Origin: Leucobacter ruminantium
GTDB taxonomy: Bacteria; Actinomycetota; Actinomycetes; Actinomycetales; Microbacteriaceae
Direction: 5' to 3'
NCBI RefSeq assembly: GCF_017565705.1
Contig: NZ_JAGDYL010000006.1
Location: 62,001 to 126,000 of the forward strand
DNA length: 64,000 nt
The notes beneath the pieces were generated by a model, which had not been told where the DNA came from, ran no database searches, and worked only from the letters and a program-made list of their open reading frames with translations. This document shows, piece after piece, positions 31,021-40,636 of this stretch (position 1 is its first letter; every line of letters begins with the position of its first letter). A program made the position numbers and the translations under genes.

Positions 31021-32108
31021 CCCTTCGGATCCTCGGGCGACCGGCCGCTCCGCCTGCGGCGTCCACCGGGGCGGCGGCGAGACCCGGGTCTCCCGCCGCG
31101 GAGGTGCTGCGTCGCGGCGCCGCGCGCCGCACGGGCTGGCTGCTCGTGCTCGGCGTCGCGGTGCTGCTGCTCGGCGTCGTCTCGGTGGCGCTCGGCGCCC
31201 GAGACGTTGGGCTCGCGGACATCATCGGCGCGTTCCAGGGATCCTCCGACAGCGTCGGCGAGGGTGCCGTGCTCAAGCGCCTGCCGCGCACGGTGCTCGC
31301 CGCGCTCGTCGGCGCGGCGCTCGCGGTCGCGGGCACGGCGATGCAGGCGGTGACCCGCAACCCGCTCGCAGAGCCCGGCATCATGGGCGTCTCGAGCGGC
31401 GCCGCGCTGGCCGTGGTCGCGTGCATCAGCTTCCTCGGCGTGCACCGCCCCTTCCCGCTCATGGGGATCGCGATCGCCGGCGCGGCGGGCGCAGCCCTCT
31501 TCGTCTACGTCGTCGGATCGCTCGGCGGCGGGGGAGCGACGCCCTACAAGCTGGCGCTCGCGGGTGCCGCGAGCGCCGCGGCCTTCATCTCGCTCACGAA
31601 CGCCATCATGCTGCCGCGCGTCGACCTGCTGCGCACCTTCCAGTTCTGGCGGGTGGGGAGTGTGGGCGGCGCGAGCTGGGAGAGCATCGCCGTGGCCATG
31701 CCCTTCTTCGCCGTCGGCGCCGCGGTCTGCGTCTGGACGGCGCGCGGCATGAACAGCCTCGCGCTGGGGGACGCCCTCGCGACGGGCCTCGGTGAGCACG
31801 TGATGCGCACGCGCGCGATCGCCGCGTGCGGCGCGGTGGTGCTCTGCGGGGCGGCGACCGCGGTCGCCGGACCCATCGGCTTCGTCGGACTGCTGGTGCC
31901 GCACGCGTGCCGCACCCTCATCGGTCCGGATCACCGCTGGCTGGTGCCCTGCTCTGCGCTGGGCGGTGCGGTGCTGCTGCTCGCCGCGGATGTGCTCGGG
32001 CGCGTGATCGCGCGTCCGGAAGAGGTCGAGGCGGGCGTGATCACGGCCTTCCTCGGCGCTCCGTTCCTCATCTGGATCGTGCGCCGGCAGCGGGTGAGGG
32101 AGCTGTGA
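31017..32108 (+). CDS. FecCD-family iron-siderophore permease, subunit 1
   Basis: A 363-residue membrane permease with about nine to ten helices. It carries the family segments RLPRTVLAALVGAALAVAGTAMQAVTRNPLAEPGIMGVSSGAALAV near residue 90 and GPIGFVGLLVPHACRTLIGPDHR near residue 285. The first ~40 residues are a polar Ala/Pro-rich cytoplasmic tail. The GTG start overlaps the binding-protein stop. It forms a heterodimer with the next gene product. Confidence 0.92.
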   Translation: MTLRILGRPAAPPAASTGAAARPGSPAAEVLRRGAARRTGWLLVLGVAVLLLGVVSVALGARDVGLADIIGAFQGSSDSVGEGAVLKRLPRTVLAALVGAALAVAGTAMQAVTRNPLAEPGIMGVSSGAALAVVACISFLGVHRPFPLMGIAIAGAAGAALFVYVVGSLGGGGATPYKLALAGAASAAAFISLTNAIMLPRVDLLRTFQFWRVGSVGGASWESIAVAMPFFAVGAAVCVWTARGMNSLALGDALATGLGEHVMRTRAIAACGAVVLCGAATAVAGPIGFVGLLVPHACRTLIGPDHRWLVPCSALGGAVLLLAADVLGRVIARPEEVEAGVITAFLGAPFLIWIVRRQRVREL

Positions 32109-33126
32109 GCGCCGCGCTGGTTGCGGAGGGGCGCAGGCGACGGCTGCGCCGTCGGGGAGTCGCGACCGTCGGACTCGCCGTCGCGGTGCTCATCGGGTTC
32201 CTCGCGATGCTCATGGTCGGCCGCACGTTCTACGGCATCGACGAGGTGGTCCGCGTCGTGCTCGGAGAGCCGGTCCCGGGCGCATCGTTCACCGTCGGCG
32301 AGCTGCGGCTGCCCCGCGCGACGCTCGCCGTGCTCGCCGGCTTCGCGTTCGGAATTGCGGGCGCGACCTTCCAGACGATGCTCGGCAACCCGCTCGCGTC
32401 GCCCGACATCCTGGGCATCAGCTCGGGAGCCGGGGCCGCCGCGGTGTTCGGGATCGTCGTGCTCGGTCTGAACGAGTCGGCCACCTCTGCGTTCGCCCTC
32501 ATCGGAGCGCTGGCCACGGCGGGGGCCATCTTCCTGCTCTCGAATCGCGGGGGCTTCGTCGGCACGCGCTTCATCCTCATCGGCATCGGTCTCGCCGCCA
32601 TGCTGCAGAGCATCACCTCGTACATGCTCGCACGCGCCGCGGAGTGGGACATCCAGCGCGCCATGCAGTGGCTCTCCGGCAGCCTGAACGGCGCGAGCTG
32701 GGAGCAGCTGCTGCCGCTCGCCCTCGCGACGTGCGCGTTGCTGCCCGTGCTGCTGCTCGGCAGCCGGTCCCTCGAGCTGCTGCGCTTCGGCTCCGACACG
32801 GCGACGGCGCTCGGCGTGCCGGTGACGTGGGCGCGTCTCGTCCTGATCGTCGCCTCGGTGGCGCTGCTCGCCTTCGCTACCGCCAGCAGCGGACCCATCA
32901 TGTTCGTGGCGTTCATGGCGGGACCGATCGCCGCCCGACTCGTGGGGCCGGGCTCCTCGCTGCTGCTGCCCGCGGGGTGCACCGGAGCGCTGCTCGTGCT
33001 GCTCGCCGACCTCGCCGGTCAGAACCTCTTCGGGGAGCGCTACCCCGTCGGGGTCATCACGGGCGTGCTGGGTGCGCCCTACCTGATCCTCCTCCTCATC
33101 CGCATGAACCGCACAGGACAGACCTC

Positions 33127-33130
<4 letters not shown>
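32105..33130 (+). CDS. FecCD-family iron-siderophore permease, subunit 2
   Basis: Second channel subunit, 341 residues, with the same family signature: RLPRATLAVLAGFAFGIAGATFQTMLGNPLASPDILGISSGAG near residue 60 and the C-terminal GPIMFVAFMAGPIAARLVGPGS. The GTG start overlaps the stop of subunit 1 (GTGA), and its stop overlaps the ATPase start (ATGA). Confidence 0.92.
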
Positions 33131-33987
<857 letters not shown>

Positions 33988-34833
33988 GTTTGTCGAACGG
34001 GTCTCGCCGACCTTCGTGCGGGTGACCTTCGGCGGCGAGGATCTCCGCGAGATCGGCAACCCCGAGCGCACACTCGACCAGCGCATCAAGCTGATCTTCC
34101 CGCCCGCGTCGGGGGAGCTGCCCCGACTCGCAGACGACGCCGATTGGTACGCGGCGTGGCTCGCGATCCCGGAGGCGGAGCGGGGATCGATGCGCACCTA
34201 CTCGATCCGGGATCTGCGCGTCGAGCCGGACGGCGCGACACGGCTCGTCGTCGACTTCGTGCTGCACCTCGCCCCGGGGGCGACGGGACCCGCATCGCTC
34301 TGGGCGAGCCGCGCCGCCGCCGGCGACGAACTGCTCATCATCGGACCGCGCCGAGGTCGCCTCGACGGGGGCGGCATCGAGTTCGAGCCCGGCGAAGCCG
34401 CCGGCGTGCTGCTCGCGGGCGACGAGACCGCCGCGCCCGCCATCGCGCGCGTGCTCGAGGAGCTCCCGGCCGACGCGCGGGGCATCGCGTTCATCGAGGT
34501 GCCTGAGGCTGGAGACCGCCTTCCCGTCGCGGCGCCCGCCGGCGTCGAGCTGCGCTGGCTGCCGCGCGGCGAGGCGCTGCACGGCACGTCGCTCATCCCG
34601 GAAGTGCTCGCGCACCTGGGGGAGCGGGCGGAGCCCGCGATCGAGGACGTCGCGGGTGAGGAGCTGCTCTGGGAGACGCCGCAGTACTCGGGCCTCGGCG
34701 AGGAGATCGGCCCCCGGCACGACCGGCACGACCGCTACTACTGGATCGCGGGGGAGAGCGGGGTGGTGACCACGCTGCGCCGCCACCTGGTGCGCGAGCT
34801 CGGGATCGCGCGCTCGCAGGTCGCGTTCATGGG

Positions 34834-35505
34834 CTACTGGCGTCGCGGCGTGGCGATGAAGGGCTGAGCCCCGCGCCCGGGCCTGAACGACGACACCGTC
34901 GGCTCGCCCGCGATCCAGAAACGCCACGGGAACGCGGGCCCTCCTGCCTTGCCCGCCACGCCGACGCGCGGACCGCGCGCGATCTCGCGGGGCTCCTCGC
35001 CCGCCCCGGGGAGTCGCAGGGCGAACGGTGCCGCGAGCAGATCGAGCCCGTCATGGGTCTCGCGCCGCACCCCGAGCGCGGAGGCGAGGTTTCCCGGCCC
35101 GCGGGCGAGCATGCGGGGCTCGACGGGGATCCCTCGCCTCGCCGAGCGGCGCAGCTGCGCGAGTTCGGATCCCTCGACCACCTCGCCGGCCCTGATGAGC
35201 ACCCCCGATGCCGTGCCCGCGGGGGAGCAGACCAGGTTCAGCGCGAAGTGCATGCCGTAGCTGAAGTAGACGTAGGCGTGACCGGGCGGGCCGAACATCG
35301 AGGCGTTGCGCTCGGTGCGACGGTCCTTCGAGTGGGATCCCGCGTCGTAGGGCCCCGCCGTGCCCACGCCGTGATAGGCCTCGACCTCCGTGATGCGCAC
35401 GGCGACCGCCCCGTCGGGGGAGTCGAGCCGCAGCGTCGCCCCGAGCAGGCGCGGGGCCACCTCGAGAGCGTCGGGCAGGAAGAAGTCGCGCTGCATGCGC
35501 TCCAT
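34834..35505 (-). CDS. 3-methyladenine DNA glycosylase (Aag/MPG type)
   Basis: Base-excision repair enzyme that removes alkylated purines. The protein begins MERMQRDFFLPDALEVAPRLLGATL and has the family's RITEVEAYHG (catalytic Glu), GPYDAGSHS, the Tyr-rich GHAYVYFSYGMHFALN wall, the GPGNLASALG loop and RVGVAGKAGGPAFPWRF. With start ATG 35505 it has 223 residues, near the family length. The frame stays open to 35616, but those residues are not conserved in character. An internal ATG at 35496 is also possible. Confidence 0.88.
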   Translation of the reverse strand: MERMQRDFFLPDALEVAPRLLGATLRLDSPDGAVAVRITEVEAYHGVGTAGPYDAGSHSKDRRTERNASMFGPPGHAYVYFSYGMHFALNLVCSPAGTASGVLIRAGEVVEGSELAQLRRSARRGIPVEPRMLARGPGNLASALGVRRETHDGLDLLAAPFALRLPGAGEEPREIARGPRVGVAGKAGGPAFPWRFWIAGEPTVSSFRPGRGAQPFIATPRRQ

Positions 35506-35663
35506 TGTGGCAGGGCGGCGGAACGCGCCGCTGAGCGGGCCCGTGAGTCGCGCGCGGACCGCGGGTCGCGGCGCACTCATACTCGCTTGCAGCGGCCGCG
35601 TCAACGGGGTCGGCACGGCGGCCGCGGAAGGGCACGATGGGGAGCGGAACGGAGGTACTCATC

Positions 35664-35864
35664 ATGAGCATCGGAACCGGCATCGTCCTCTTCGTCATCG
35701 GAGCGATCCTCGTCTTCGCGGTCAACGTGCAGGTCGACGTCGTCAACCTCGACTTGATCGGCTACATCCTGATGGGAGCGGGCGCGATCGTCTTCTTCCT
35801 GGGACTCATCCTGCTGCTCGTGCGCCGCAGGCGCGACGGAGTCGTCGACACGACGATCGAGTAG
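35664..35864 (+). CDS. DUF6458 small membrane protein
   Basis: A 66-residue protein with two transmembrane helices (GIVLFVIGAILVFAVN and LIGYILMGAGAIVFFLGLILLLV) separated by a short VQVDVVNLDL loop and ending in a basic/polar tail. This matches the DUF6458 micro-protein found throughout actinobacteria. Function unknown. ATG 35664 was chosen because GGAGG (35651-35655) is eight bases upstream; a longer start at 35637 has no ribosome-binding site. Confidence 0.8.
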   Translation: MSIGTGIVLFVIGAILVFAVNVQVDVVNLDLIGYILMGAGAIVFFLGLILLLVRRRRDGVVDTTIE

Positions 35865-35941
35865 GGGCGTCCGGCGACCGACCCGCACGACGACATGGCT
35901 CCGCCCCCTGGCCGGTCCCGCTAAGATGGAGCAGTTGCCAG

Positions 35942-36018
35942 GGGGCGTTAGCTCAGTCGGTCAGAGCAGCGGACTCATAATCCGTCGGTCGCGGGTTCAA
36001 GCCCCGCACGCCCTACCA
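35942..36018 (+). tRNA. tRNA with CAU anticodon, probably elongator tRNA-Met
   Basis: A full cloverleaf: acceptor GGGGCGT/ACGCCCT, D-arm GCTCAGTCGGTCAGAGC, anticodon stem GCGGA/TCCGT with loop CTCATAA (anticodon CAT at 35976-35978), and T-arm with GGTTCAAGCC. CCA is encoded at 36016-36018. The first base pair G-U excludes an initiator-type mismatch. tRNA-Ile2 (CAU modified to lysidine) is the alternative and would need tRNA classification to settle. Confidence 0.9.
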
Positions 36019-36096
36019 GTGTTCGCGAGGGATCGCGCGACGCGATAGCACGAGCGGGGCCCGCGCACCTCCCGGCAGCGCGTCCGCAGAGCGCCG

Positions 36097-36855
36097 CTAC
36101 CGCCCGGACTCGGGGTCGTAGCCGGCGTCGATGAGGGAGGCTGCGCGCTCGGTCTGCTGCGCGAAGTCGAGCATGTCGGTGCGGAGCCCGAGGTCGCGGT
36201 CGACGTGCAGCGCCATCGAGTGCGCCGCGCTGCGCACGTCGCGCGCCTCGATCGCCTCGAGCACGGCTCCGTGGTCGCGGTGCATCGTCTCGATGGTGGT
36301 GCCGAGGATGACGCGCCCCTCGGTGCTCGCGCGTTGCAGGATCGAGAGCACGCCGATGTAGAGGTCGAGCAGCAGCTTGCTGCCGCTGGCCTCGACGACG
36401 AGCAGGTGGAAGGCGCCGGGGGTGGCGCTGCGGTCGCAGGTATCGGTGGTGCCCTCGCCCGCGGCGGTCGACCGCGCGTAGGCGTCGCGCAGCGCCTCGA
36501 GCTGCTCCTCGCTGCGGTTCACGGCGGCGTGCTGCGCCGCCTCGATCTCGAGGGATCGGCGGTAGACGAGCACCTCCTCGAGGTCGTGCTCGGCGAGGAA
36601 CTCGGTGAGGATGGTGCTGACCGGGGTGCGCGAGCGGACGAAGGTGCCGACGCCGGGCACGGTCTCGAGCATGCCGAAGGCCGCGAGGGATCGCACGGCC
36701 TCGCGCACGGTGGACTTGCCGACGCCGATCAACTCCATGAGCTCGGCTTCCTTCGGGATCAGCGATCCGACGGCCCATTCGCCGCTGGAGATGCGTCCGC
36801 GGAGGAAATCGAGCGTGTCGCGTGCTTTCTGAGAGCCGCGAGTCGAGCTTGTCAT
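36097..36855 (-). CDS. GntR/FadR-family transcriptional regulator (FCD domain)
   Basis: 252 residues. An N-terminal winged helix-turn-helix of GntR type (LRGRISSGEWAVGSLIPKEAELMELIGVGKSTVREAVRSLAAFGMLE, with GVGTFV closing the wing) is followed by an all-helical FCD ligand domain with Asp/His positions (FHLLVVEASGS; HRDHGAVLEAIEARD). Such regulators usually bind small carboxylates. It is divergent from hemH, and the 170-bp gap holds a 27-bp site shared with other heme and iron promoters, so it is a candidate regulator of heme genes. AGGGG lies six bases before ATG 36855; a -10 TATAGT is at 36892-36897 on the minus strand. Confidence 0.88.
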   Translation of the reverse strand: MTSSTRGSQKARDTLDFLRGRISSGEWAVGSLIPKEAELMELIGVGKSTVREAVRSLAAFGMLETVPGVGTFVRSRTPVSTILTEFLAEHDLEEVLVYRRSLEIEAAQHAAVNRSEEQLEALRDAYARSTAAGEGTTDTCDRSATPGAFHLLVVEASGSKLLLDLYIGVLSILQRASTEGRVILGTTIETMHRDHGAVLEAIEARDVRSAAHSMALHVDRDLGLRTDMLDFAQQTERAASLIDAGYDPESGR

Positions 36856-36970
36856 GTACGACCCCTGTTGATGTGCGAGAAACCTGGGTCAACTATATCG
36901 AGCGGGCCCATCGGCGCGGTCCGCGCGGCCCGCGTGAGACGCGGGAACCGGGACGCGTACCCCGACACGC

Positions 36971-36997
36971 CAGATCAGATCTTATACATCAGATCTA
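36971..36997 (+). promoter_or_regulatory. Candidate operator upstream of hemH
   Basis: 27-bp element: half CAGATCAGATCT (36971-36982), spacer TATA, half CATCAGATCTA (36987-36997). It agrees at 21 of 27 positions with the site between hemA and hemE, and its right half is repeated exactly, in reverse, before efeU. It covers the expected -35 of the hemH promoter. Confidence 0.6.
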
Positions 36998-37012
36998 CAG
37001 GCGACCTGGTGC

Positions 37013-37018
37013 TAGCGT
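37013..37018 (+). promoter_or_regulatory. Leaderless -10 element for hemH
   Basis: TAGCGT lies seven bases before the hemH ATG at 37026, with no ribosome-binding site. The candidate operator ends 15 bases upstream. Confidence 0.5.
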
Positions 37019-37025
37019 TCCAGGC

Positions 37026-38123
37026 ATGACGGAAAACGCCCTGCCCTACGACGCGCTCCTGCTCTGCTCGTTCGGCGGCCCGAACGGCCCCGACGACGTG
37101 ATCCCCTTTCTCAAGAACGTGACCCGCGGCAAGGGCATCCCCGAGGAGCGCCTCGCCGAGGTCGGCGAGCACTACCACCATTTCGGCGGCCGCAGCCCGA
37201 TCAACGAGCAGAACCTCGCGCTCGTCGCGGCGCTGCGCGACGAGCTGGAGCGGCGAGGGACCGCGCTGCCCGTGATCTGGGGCAACCGCAACTGGCCGCC
37301 CTACACGGTCGACACGCTGCGCGACGCGAGCGCCTTCGGGGCGAAGCGGGTGCTCGTCATCGTCACGAGCGCGTACGCCTCGTACTCGGGCAGCCGCCAG
37401 TACCGCGAGCACCTCGCCGCCGCGATCGCCGAACTCGGGGCCGAGGCGCCCGAGATCGACATCGTGCGCCCCTTCTTCAACGACCCGGGCTTCATCCGGG
37501 GCAACCTCGAAGCGATCGAGGAGGCGGCGGCCCGTCTCGAGGGAGGCCTCGACGGCGCGCGCATCGTCTACGTCACGCACTCCATCCCCGACACGATGCA
37601 GGAGGCCTCCGCTGTCACCGGTCCCGGCTACCGGGAGCAGCACGAGGACGTGCGCGCCACGATCGACGCCGCGCTGCACGAGCGCCACGGGATCGAGATC
37701 TCATCGTCGCTCGCCTACTGCTCGCGTTCGGGCAGCCCGCACGTGCCGTGGCTCGAGCCCGATGTGAACGACCACCTCGAGGAACTCGCGGCGCAGGGCG
37801 TGAAGAAGGTGATCATCGCGCCGATCGGCTTCATCTCCGACCACATGGAGGTCGCGTTCGACCTCGACGTCGAGGCGCTCGAGACGGCCGCCGAGCAGGG
37901 CATCGCCGCCGTGCGCGCGGGCACCGTCGGCGTGCGCCCCGTCTTCGTCTCGGGCCTCGTGGATCTCGTGCTGGAGCGCGCGGCTCGCGAGCGCGGCGAA
38001 GCCGTAGAGCCGCGTGTCGAGGGATCCCTCCCCGCGCTTCCCGACGTCGCGCCCCCGGGCAGCTGCCGCATGCGCCACGGAGAGGTGACCGGGATCCCCG
38101 TGATCGCCGGCACCGCCGACTGA
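37026..38123 (+). CDS. hemH: Coproporphyrin III ferrochelatase
   Basis: Inserts ferrous iron into the porphyrin. With HemQ next door the substrate is expected to be coproporphyrin III (CpfC), as in other actinobacteria. The 365 residues open LPYDALLLCSFGGPNGPDDV, have HHFGGRSPINEQ, the conserved SAYASYSGSRQYREHL, VTHSIPDTM near residue 185 and the acidic metal-path region GFISDHMEVAFDLD. ATG 37026 was preferred over an upstream in-frame start because the predicted transcript begins at about this base. hemQ follows 62 bases later. Confidence 0.95.
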   Translation: MTENALPYDALLLCSFGGPNGPDDVIPFLKNVTRGKGIPEERLAEVGEHYHHFGGRSPINEQNLALVAALRDELERRGTALPVIWGNRNWPPYTVDTLRDASAFGAKRVLVIVTSAYASYSGSRQYREHLAAAIAELGAEAPEIDIVRPFFNDPGFIRGNLEAIEEAAARLEGGLDGARIVYVTHSIPDTMQEASAVTGPGYREQHEDVRATIDAALHERHGIEISSSLAYCSRSGSPHVPWLEPDVNDHLEELAAQGVKKVIIAPIGFISDHMEVAFDLDVEALETAAEQGIAAVRAGTVGVRPVFVSGLVDLVLERAARERGEAVEPRVEGSLPALPDVAPPGSCRMRHGEVTGIPVIAGTAD

Positions 38124-38185
38124 GGCCCCGAGCGCGGACCACGAGCACCGAAGCACGCCGAAGCAACCAGACGAGGAGCAGACGA

Positions 38186-38920
38186 ATGACGAATGAGACG
38201 TCAGCGGAGCGGCCGCAGATCGACCACAGCGGGATCGCGGAGCGGATCAATGCCGATGTGAACTACACGATGTACGCGGTGTTCCGCATCGAGCGCGACA
38301 GCGGCCGCCTCGGCGTCTCGCCCGCCTGGCGCGAGATTGCGGGCGGCCTGCTCCGCGAGCTCGACGCGATCGAGGGGCTGACCACTCGCGGCTGGTACGA
38401 CGTCGCGGGCTTCCGTGCCGACGCCGACGTGCTGGTCTGGTGGCATGCGCCCACCTCCGAGGCGCTGCAGGAGGCGTATCGCGCCGTGCTCGAGTGGGGC
38501 GGCGGCCGCCTGCAGCCGGTGTGGTCGAACATCGGCGTGCACCGAGCCGCGGAGTTCAATCGCGGGCACGTGCCGGCGTTCCTCGCGGGGGAGGAGCCGC
38601 ACGGCTACCTCTGCGTCTATCCCTTCGTGCGCGGGCGCGAGTGGTATCTGCTGCCCGACGAGGAGCGCCGCGAGCTGCTGCGCGAGCACGGCGCCGCGGC
38701 GCGCGACTACGGCGACGTGCTCGCCAACACCGTCGCCTCGTTCGGACTCGGCGACTACGAGTGGCTGCTGGCCTTCGAGGCCGACGATCTCACGCGCATC
38801 GTCGACCTCATGCGCGAGCTCCGGGCGACGGGTGCGAGGCGGCACGTGATCGAGGAGACGCCGTTCTTCACGGGCCCGCGCCGTGCCCCCGAGGAACTGC
38901 TCGCCCGCGCGCTCCGCTGA
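38186..38920 (+). CDS. hemQ: Coproheme decarboxylase
   Basis: Last step of the coproporphyrin-dependent pathway: peroxide-driven decarboxylation of coproheme to heme b (also called ChdC). The 244 residues include the diagnostic YPFVRGREWYLLPDEER near residue 145, which contains the radical-forming catalytic Tyr, and the C-terminal LMRELRATGARRHVIEETPFFTG. ATG 38186 has the ribosome-binding site GAGGAG. It is cotranscribed with hemH by position. Confidence 0.96.
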   Translation: MTNETSAERPQIDHSGIAERINADVNYTMYAVFRIERDSGRLGVSPAWREIAGGLLRELDAIEGLTTRGWYDVAGFRADADVLVWWHAPTSEALQEAYRAVLEWGGGRLQPVWSNIGVHRAAEFNRGHVPAFLAGEEPHGYLCVYPFVRGREWYLLPDEERRELLREHGAAARDYGDVLANTVASFGLGDYEWLLAFEADDLTRIVDLMRELRATGARRHVIEETPFFTGPRRAPEELLARALR

Positions 38921-38957
38921 ACGCCTCTTCGACCTCGCCTTCCGGGTGAACGGGAAG

Positions 38958-39005
38958 TGAGCGCAGCCTCACCTTGCTTGCGCGCACGAGGAATCGGCGT
39001 AGCTT
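38958..39005 (+). promoter_or_regulatory. dps promoter with a possible iron box
   Basis: A -10 TAGCTT (39000-39005) with TTGCGC as possible -35 (38978-38983). Just upstream, TGAGCGCAGCCTCACCTTG (38958-38976) fits 13 of 19 positions of the DtxR/IdeR consensus (CTCACCT core). A perfect GTTCGCACGAAC palindrome lies in the leader at 39017-39028. Either could mediate control; both are weak inferences. Confidence 0.4.
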
Positions 39006-39045
39006 TGAACGTGACAGTTCGCACGAACGAAAGGGGAACCACTCG

Positions 39046-39534
39046 ATGGCTACCAAGCAGATCAACATTCCCGCAGCGCAGGGCGACCTGCAGCGCCCCA
39101 CCGGCGTCGCGCAGTACCTCAGCCCGGTGCTGCACGACCTCATCGCCCTCGGCGTCAACGGCAAGCAGGCCCACTGGCACGTGCGGGGCGAGAACTTCAT
39201 GGGCGTTCACGAGTTCCTCGACCAGGTCGTGACGCACGCGCAGGACGCGGCCGACGAGGTCGCGGAGCGCGTGGTGGCCCTCGGGCTGCCCGTCGACGGC
39301 CGCATCGGCACCGTCGCGGCCCGCACCACGACGCCGGAGATGAGCGACGGCTTCCAGCAGTCCGACATCACGGTGCGCGAGGTCGTCGCACAGCTCGACG
39401 CGACGCTGGAGACGCTGTACGCGGCGGTGAAGGGGCTCGACGAGATCGACCTCGTCAGCCAGGACATCGTCATCGCGATCGCGCAGCAGCTCGACAAGGA
39501 TCGCTGGTTCCTGTTCTCGCACTACGCGGAGTAG
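39046..39534 (+). CDS. dps: Dps-family DNA-binding ferritin-like protein
   Basis: Forms 12-mers that oxidise and store iron and protect DNA. 162 residues with the ferroxidase signature: HWHVRGENFMGVHEFLDQVVTHAQDAADEVAERV near residue 45, supplying the inter-subunit His/Asp/Glu ligands, and a C-terminal DRWFLFSHY. ATG 39046 follows AAAGGGG. The frame is open upstream to 38974, but that part precedes the promoter's likely transcription start. It sits between the heme and iron-import genes, which fits its role, and is followed by a strong terminator. Confidence 0.93.
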   Translation: MATKQINIPAAQGDLQRPTGVAQYLSPVLHDLIALGVNGKQAHWHVRGENFMGVHEFLDQVVTHAQDAADEVAERVVALGLPVDGRIGTVAARTTTPEMSDGFQQSDITVREVVAQLDATLETLYAAVKGLDEIDLVSQDIVIAIAQQLDKDRWFLFSHYAE

Positions 39535-39570
39535 GGGGGGTCGAGTCGCCGACTCGAGGTCGCACACCCG

Positions 39571-39614
39571 AAGGGGCGGGAGCGGATTCACTCGAATCCG
39601 CTCCCGCCCCTTTT
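39571..39614 (+). terminator. Strong intrinsic terminator after dps
   Basis: A perfect 17-bp stem (39573-39589 with 39594-39610) around the loop ACTC, GC-rich at the base and followed by TTTT. It is the most classical Rho-independent terminator seen in the window and separates dps from the efe operon. Confidence 0.93.
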
Positions 39615-39633
39615 GTGCGCCGAAAACCGCGAA

Positions 39634-39683
39634 TAGATCTGATGAAGTGTGCTAGGTTCTACTCGTAAGGCATGCCTTACCTA
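39634..39683 (+). promoter_or_regulatory. efeUOB promoter with two regulatory elements
   Basis: TAGATCTGATG (39634-39644) is the exact reverse complement of the 11-base half found before hemH and hemE. A -10 TAGGTT lies at 39653-39658. Just downstream is a perfect 16-bp palindrome GTAAGGCATGCCTTAC (39665-39680). The 19 bases 39666-39684 agree with the DtxR/IdeR consensus at about 13 positions. The operon may therefore answer both to iron and to the heme-linked regulator. Confidence 0.6.
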
Positions 39684-39712
39684 CATCTCACGATAGACGG
39701 AAGGCTGCGCAG

Positions 39713-40636
39713 ATGATCGGAACCCTGATGATCGGCCTGCGCGAGGGCCTCGAGGCCGCGCTCGTGGTGAGCGTGCTGCTCGCCTACGTGAAGCGCATCG
39801 GGCGCCCCGACGCGGCACGCAAGATCCGGCTCGGCGTCGCGGCCGCGGTGCTGCTCTCGCTCGTCATCGGCGCGGTGCTCACCTACGGCGCCTACGGGCT
39901 CTCCTTCCGCGCCCAGGAGGCGATCGGGGGATCCCTGTCGATCATCGCCGTCGCCATGGTCACCTGGATGGTGTTCTGGATGCTCCGCGCCGCGCGCGGG
40001 CTCAGCGGCGAGCTGCGCGAGCAGGTCGACCGCGCGCTCATCGGGGGCGGCTGGGGCGTCGCCGCCATCGGCTTCATCTCGGTCGGGCGGGAAGGGATCG
40101 AGACGGCGCTCTTCATCTGGGCCACCACTCGCGCCAGCGAGATCTCGCCGCTCGTCGGCTTCCTCAGCGCGGTCTCTGGCATCGTGCTCGCGGTGCTCCT
40201 CGGCTGGGCACTGTTCCGCGGCATGCTGCGGATCGACCTGACGAGGTTCTTCCGCTGGTCCGGCGTGCTGCTCATCGTCTTCGCGGCCGGCGTGCTCGCC
40301 TACGGCGTGCACGACCTGCAGGAGGCTGCCTTCCTGCCCGGCCCCTTCGCCGAGGCCCCGGCCGGCGCCGCGCCGCTCCTCGCCGCCTGGTACGGCGACG
40401 CCGCATGGGCCTTCCGGATCCCTCACATCATCGCCCCCGACGGCTTCGTCGGCGCGCTGCTCAAGGGCGCCTTCGGCTTCTCGCCCGAGATGACGAAGCT
40501 CGAACTGCTCGTGTGGGCCCTCTACCTCGTCCCGACCCTCGTGCTGTTCCTGCGCCGCTCGCTCGCACAGGGACGCGCGACCCGCGAACGCCGCGCCGCC
40601 GCGCCGGCCGTCGCCCTCTCGAAAGGAACCCCGTGA
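39713..40636 (+). CDS. efeU: Iron permease EfeU (FTR1 family)
   Basis: Membrane channel for iron, 307 residues and about seven helices. The two FTR1 iron-binding REGxE motifs are present: REGLEAALVV near residue 10 and GREGIETALF near residue 125. It works with EfeO and EfeB in the EfeUOB system. The C-terminal tail is basic. ATG 39713 follows GGAAGG. The stop overlaps the efeO GTG. Confidence 0.94.
   Translation: MIGTLMIGLREGLEAALVVSVLLAYVKRIGRPDAARKIRLGVAAAVLLSLVIGAVLTYGAYGLSFRAQEAIGGSLSIIAVAMVTWMVFWMLRAARGLSGELREQVDRALIGGGWGVAAIGFISVGREGIETALFIWATTRASEISPLVGFLSAVSGIVLAVLLGWALFRGMLRIDLTRFFRWSGVLLIVFAAGVLAYGVHDLQEAAFLPGPFAEAPAGAAPLLAAWYGDAAWAFRIPHIIAPDGFVGALLKGAFGFSPEMTKLELLVWALYLVPTLVLFLRRSLAQGRATRERRAAAPAVALSKGTP

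Noticed and set aside
36822-37025. Upstream in-frame extension of hemH
   Set aside because: It would cross the promoter and operator region. The family N-terminus begins at 37026, right after the -10 element.
39017-39028. GTTCGCACGAAC palindrome in the dps leader as a LexA box
   Set aside because: The Gram-positive LexA box has the halves in the opposite order (GAAC-N4-GTTC); dps is also not a usual SOS gene in this group.
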